A stretch of DNA of 64,000 nt from an uncultured Gammaproteobacteria bacterium (GTDB taxonomy: Bacteria > Pseudomonadota > Gammaproteobacteria > Pseudomonadales > Pseudohongiellaceae), in the NCBI GenBank assembly GCA_903853385.1, contig CAINTJ010000027.1:62001-126000 (forward strand), written 5' to 3'. The position numbers were made by a program, and so were the translations under genes. Position 1 is the stretch's first letter; each line of letters opens with the position of its first letter. Of the stretch, positions 55,618 to 64,000 are shown in pieces. The notes under the pieces were generated by a model. The model saw only the letters and a program-made list of their open reading frames with translations, was not told the DNA's origin and made no database searches.

Positions 55618-58581
55618 ATGCAGTCACCCGGCACAAACCCGGCCGCCGCCACACCAATCACCCACCAGGCTTTCCGATTCAAACGCAGCCGGTTTCTGCC
55701 AACGCTCAATCTCAGTGTTGAAGAGTATGTGCATGTGGCTACCGGTGCTGTGCATTTCCATCTGGCCACCGATAACCCGGAAAACGTGTTCCTAGTGGCG
55801 CTGCGTACGGTGCCGCATGATTCCACCGGCGTAGCTCACATTCTGGAGCACACCGCCTTGTGTGGCAGTCGCCGTTTCCCGGTACGCGATCCGTTCTTCA
55901 TGATGGTGCGCCGCTCACTCAACACCTTCATGAATGCGTTCACCAGCAGCGACTGGACCGCCTATCCGTTTGCCAGCCAGAACCGCAAGGACTTCAACAA
56001 TCTGCTCGAGGTCTATCTCGACGCGGTATTTTTCTCGAACCTGGATGAACTGGATTTTGCACAGGAAGGCCACCGGCTGGAATTCCAGCAACCCGACAAT
56101 CCTGACAGCCCGCTTGAATTCAAAGGCGTGGTCTTCAATGAAATGAAAGGGGCCATGAGTTCTGCCACCAGTTTTATCTGGCAGCTGCTGACCGAGCAAC
56201 TGTTCCCCACCACCACCTATCACTACAACAGTGGCGGCGATCCGGTGCATATTCCCGAACTGAGTTATGCCGAGCTGCAAGCGTTTTATAAAACCCACTA
56301 TCACCCCAGTAATGCCATATTCATGACCTATGGCGATATTCCTGCACATGAACATCAAGCCAGGTTCGAAGCACATGCGTTGCATGAGTTCACCCGACTC
56401 GACGTGCATATCGCCGTGGGTGACGAACATCGCTTCCAGCAACCGAAAAAAGTTGAAACCACTTATCCGCTCGACGAAGCCGACATCAGTGACAAAACCC
56501 ATGTAGTGATGGCGTGGCTGCTCGGCAAGAGTGCCAATCTGGAGGACATGTACAAGGCACAGCTGCTGAGCTCGGTATTGATGGACAACAGTGCCAGCCC
56601 GCTGCAACAGGTGCTGGAAACCACTGAACTGGGCCGCTCGCCCTCGTCCTTGAGCGGACTGGAAGATTCGCAGCGCGAAATGAGCTTCATTTGCGGCCTG
56701 GAAGGGTGTGCCGCTGACAGCACCGAACAAGTGGAAGCCCTGATTCTGGCAACACTGGAGAAGGTGGCTCGTGAAGGTGTGCCACAGGAGAAAGTGGAAG
56801 CCGCCCTGCACGCACTCGAGCTGCATCAGCGCGAAATCAGTGGCGACTCCTACCCTTACGGTTTGCAGTTGATCCTGTCGGCACTTTCTACCGCCACACA
56901 TCGGGGCGACCCCATCGAGCTGCTCGACATCGATCCGGTCCTCGCCCATTTCAAGCAGTCCATCAAGAATCCGGATTTTATCCCGCAGCTGATTCGAGTG
57001 CTGTTGCTGAACAATCCGCATCGGGTGACGCTGACCGCCCGCCCCGACAATACCCAGAGCGAACGCGCCAAAGCCGCGGAAGCCGAGCGCCTGGCAACCA
57101 TCAAGAGCACACTCACCGCTGCTGACAAAGCGCGCATCGTTGCGCAAGCCGCTGCTCTGCAACAACGGCAAGGCGAAAAACCCAATGCCGAACTGTTGCC
57201 CAAGGTTGAACTCAGCGATGTCCCTGCTGACGTGCAATGGCCCACCAGGAAAGCCATCCACCTGCAGTCCAATGGCGCTGATCTGCCGGTGAGTTTCTAT
57301 GCCCAGGGCACCAATGGCCTCAGCTATCAACAAGTTGTACTGGCACTGCCCACGCTGAGTGAGGAGCAACTGGAATTGCTGCCCTACTGCACTACCTGCA
57401 TGTCTGAAGTCGGCATAGGCACACGCTCCTATCTTGACATCCAGGAGCATCAGTCATCGATCAGCGGCGGCCTCAGCGCCTATACCTCCATGCGCAGCAC
57501 GCTGGCCAGCGAACAGAATGTGCAGGCGGTGCTGGTGCTGTCGAGCAAGGCGCTGTACAGCAAGCAGAACGACGTCAGCACCTTGCTGCGTGACACCTTG
57601 CTGGATTGTCGTTTCGATGAAACCGATCGTCTTCACGAACTCATGGAACAAATTCTGGGCCGACGTGAGCAGAGCATTACCCAAAGCGGCCATGGCCTGG
57701 CGATGACGGCTGCCTGCAGCCGCATGAGTCCACTCGGGCTGATGGATCATCAATCATCTGGGCTGGAAGGCATCCGGCGCATGAAACTGCTGGTAAAAGG
57801 TTTGGAACACCCGGATCAACTGCAGGCCTTTGCCACGCAGCTGGCCGCAGTGCATCAGGCCATCATCCACGGTGAGAAACAGTTCCTGCTGGTGGCTGAA
57901 GCCAGCGAAGAAAACGCGCTACTGGATTCATTGCAGTCCACCTGGGCCGAGACCCTGCACATGAAAGTGGCAACCTCGCCGTTTGTGCTGCCGCCGATCC
58001 GCGACAACGTGCGGGAAGCGTGGGTGACCAGCACCCAGGTCAACTTCTGTGCGATGGCATTTCCGACCGTATGTGGCTCGCATGAAGATGCGGCCGCATT
58101 GAGCGTACTGGCCGGCTTCCTGCGCAATGGCTATCTGCACCGCGCCATACGTGAACAAGGCGGCGCCTACGGTGGCGGCGCCAGCCAGGACAGCGGCATG
58201 GCGGCGTTCCGTTTCTATTCCTATCGTGACCCGCGACTGAGCGAAACCCTCGATGATTTCCGCCGCTCCATCGACTGGATGTTGGGCCACCAACATGAAT
58301 ATGCCCAACTGGAAGAAGCCATTCTTGGCGTAATTTCCAGCATCGACAAGCCGGCGTCACCGGCCGGCACTGCCAAGCATGCTTTCCATAATGAGCTGTT
58401 TGGTCGCGACAAGTCGCATCGTTCGCGCTTTCGCCAGCAGGTGTTGAATGTGAGCCTGGAGCAGTTGAAAGCGGTGACTGAACGTTATCTGACTTTGGAC
58501 AAGCCGAGCGTTGCGATTGTCAGCAGCAAGGCCAAACAGAGTGAGTTGGAGAAGCTTGGGTTGCAGATACAGGTGTTGTGA
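55618..58581 (+). CDS. M16C metalloprotease (PreP/insulinase family)
   Basis: Zinc peptidase of the presequence-protease (M16C) type. The 987-residue product has the inverted zinc motif HILEH (H74, E77, H78) and the third ligand E175 (FNEMKGAM). An M16C-associated middle region and the C-terminal pseudo-catalytic half (REQGGAYGGGASQDSG) complete the clam-shell fold. No signal peptide is seen, so it is probably cytosolic, degrading small peptides. AGGA lies 11 bases before the ATG. It stands alone, 143 bp after rapA. Confidence 0.92.
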   Translation: MQSPGTNPAAATPITHQAFRFKRSRFLPTLNLSVEEYVHVATGAVHFHLATDNPENVFLVALRTVPHDSTGVAHILEHTALCGSRRFPVRDPFFMMVRRSLNTFMNAFTSSDWTAYPFASQNRKDFNNLLEVYLDAVFFSNLDELDFAQEGHRLEFQQPDNPDSPLEFKGVVFNEMKGAMSSATSFIWQLLTEQLFPTTTYHYNSGGDPVHIPELSYAELQAFYKTHYHPSNAIFMTYGDIPAHEHQARFEAHALHEFTRLDVHIAVGDEHRFQQPKKVETTYPLDEADISDKTHVVMAWLLGKSANLEDMYKAQLLSSVLMDNSASPLQQVLETTELGRSPSSLSGLEDSQREMSFICGLEGCAADSTEQVEALILATLEKVAREGVPQEKVEAALHALELHQREISGDSYPYGLQLILSALSTATHRGDPIELLDIDPVLAHFKQSIKNPDFIPQLIRVLLLNNPHRVTLTARPDNTQSERAKAAEAERLATIKSTLTAADKARIVAQAAALQQRQGEKPNAELLPKVELSDVPADVQWPTRKAIHLQSNGADLPVSFYAQGTNGLSYQQVVLALPTLSEEQLELLPYCTTCMSEVGIGTRSYLDIQEHQSSISGGLSAYTSMRSTLASEQNVQAVLVLSSKALYSKQNDVSTLLRDTLLDCRFDETDRLHELMEQILGRREQSITQSGHGLAMTAACSRMSPLGLMDHQSSGLEGIRRMKLLVKGLEHPDQLQAFATQLAAVHQAIIHGEKQFLLVAEASEENALLDSLQSTWAETLHMKVATSPFVLPPIRDNVREAWVTSTQVNFCAMAFPTVCGSHEDAAALSVLAGFLRNGYLHRAIREQGGAYGGGASQDSGMAAFRFYSYRDPRLSETLDDFRRSIDWMLGHQHEYAQLEEAILGVISSIDKPASPAGTAKHAFHNELFGRDKSHRSRFRQQVLNVSLEQLKAVTERYLTLDKPSVAIVSSKAKQSELEKLGLQIQVL

Positions 58582-58775
58582 GGTTAGGGCTTTAGTTCAC
58601 AGCACTGCTCTGACCAAAGCTGAGCATTGAGCCCAACAGGTTTTTTATTAAACGCAATAAATAATTGTGAAATCAGCACAAAAAAGAAGTCGCAGACACC
58701 GGAACTTTTTGGCCAACAGCAACACTAAGGAAGCAGGCAGGGCCTGTGGCCAGTGAACCCTGTCGCGCTGGTTTT

Positions 58776-58811
58776 GAAAGCCCGCACCATGGACACATGG
58801 AGCGGGCTTTC
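58776..58811 (+). terminator. Rho-independent terminator after the M16C protease gene
   Basis: 10-bp perfect stem GAAAGCCCGC / GCGGGCTTTC with a 16-base loop, followed by TTTTA. It lies at the end of the 232-bp spacer, three bases from the djlA stop, so it may serve both convergent transcripts. Confidence 0.75.
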
Positions 58812-58813
58812 TT

Positions 58814-63575
<4,762 letters not shown>

Positions 63576-63590
63576 AAGGTCGCAACCCGC

Positions 63591-64000
63591 CTACATGGCC
63601 GCCAACTCGGCAGCTTCTTCAATGTTCACGGTCACCAGCCGCGATACGCCAGGTTCGTGCATGGTAACCCCCAGCAATTGATTGGCAGCTTCCATGGTCA
63701 GCCGGTTGTGGGTGATGAAGATGAACTGTACGAATTCCGACATCTCCTTGACCAGCGCGGCATAGCGGCCGACGTTGGCATCGTCCAGCGGGGCGTCCAC
63801 TTCGTCGAGCATGCAGAATGGCGACGGGTTGAGCTGGAAGATCGAAAATACCAGCGCAATCGCGGTCATGGCTTTTTCGCCACCCGAGAGCAGATGGATG
63901 GTGCTGTTCTTCTTGCCGGGTGGGCGCGCCATAATGGCAACACCGGTGTCGAGCAAGTCTTCGCCTACCATGTCGAGATAGGCATGACCGCCGCCGAACA
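63591..64000 (-). CDS. smc: Chromosome segregation ATPase SMC (C-terminal end, cut by window edge)
   Basis: Condensin ATPase. Only the last 136 codons are here; the frame continues past base 64000. The ABC signature [16 protein letters not shown], Walker [17 protein letters not shown] and the H-loop [15 protein letters not shown] identify the C-terminal ATPase head. The product ends [12 protein letters not shown]. zipA starts 15 bp after its stop. Confidence 0.95.
   Translation of the reverse strand, partial: FGGGHAYLDMVGEDLLDTGVAIMARPPGKKNSTIHLLSGGEKAMTAIALVFSIFQLNPSPFCMLDEVDAPLDDANVGRYAALVKEMSEFVQFIFITHNRLTMEAANQLLGVTMHEPGVSRLVTVNIEEAAELAAM

Noticed and set aside
55915-57450. 511-codon open frame antisense to the M16C protease gene
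   Set aside because: It lies wholly inside a well-supported gene, has no ribosome site or family resemblance, and its composition is what high-GC antisense frames give.

Overview
The window is a gene-dense stretch of a gammaproteobacterial chromosome with moderately high GC. Nearly every reading frame belongs to a recognisable family. The gene order of several blocks (suhB/trmJ-isc; secF-secD-yajC-tgt; tig-clpP-clpX-lon-hupB-ppiD; smc-zipA-ligA) matches what I know from Pseudomonas and its relatives. I see no rRNA or tRNA gene, prophage, insertion sequence or CRISPR array. I would place the organism in or near the Pseudomonadales/Cellvibrionales but cannot name a genus.

Left part (1-16 kb): the iscRSUA-hscBA iron-sulfur assembly operon runs leftward off the edge, behind a promoter carrying two tandem IscR-type boxes. 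Next come trmJ and the divergent suhB, the leftward tgt-yajC-secD-secF operon, mdh, pyk, sohB, and a dnaQ/rnhA/yafS-like block that diverges from gloB. A 104-bp inverted-repeat element lies between yafS and gloB.

Middle (16-31.5 kb): gloB is followed by a complete peptide ABC importer (oppABCDF). Its OppC-type permease carries a periplasmic insertion that looks like a fibronectin type III domain. The leftward protein quality-control block tig-clpP-clpX-lon-hupB-ppiD follows, with RNA hairpins in several of its spacers.

31.5-44.5 kb: an orphan TPR/beta-barrel outer-membrane protein behind a spacer with nested inverted repeats; msrB; alaA; a ttcA-yheU-tusA-pdxB operon that groups two tRNA-thiolation genes; a secreted polysaccharide deacetylase convergent with a Bax-like glucosaminidase; bolA; rbgA overlapping a lone cobalamin adenosyltransferase gene; a class V aminotransferase; and ppnN.

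44.5-52.6 kb is the most accessory-looking region: a second-type EF-G, a secreted C13 (legumain-like) peptidase, and a leftward cluster for hydroquinone ring cleavage. That cluster has both hydroquinone dioxygenase subunits, a 4-hydroxymuconic semialdehyde dehydrogenase-like enzyme and a periplasmic PQQ alcohol dehydrogenase. The maleylacetate reductase expected at the end of the pathway is not in the window.

52.7-64 kb: rapA, an M16C metalloprotease, and the leftward smc-zipA-ligA-djlA operon, in which ZipA has an unusually long acidic linker. The genes are tightly packed: there are several ATGA overlaps, and two convergent pairs have touching or overlapping stop codons.
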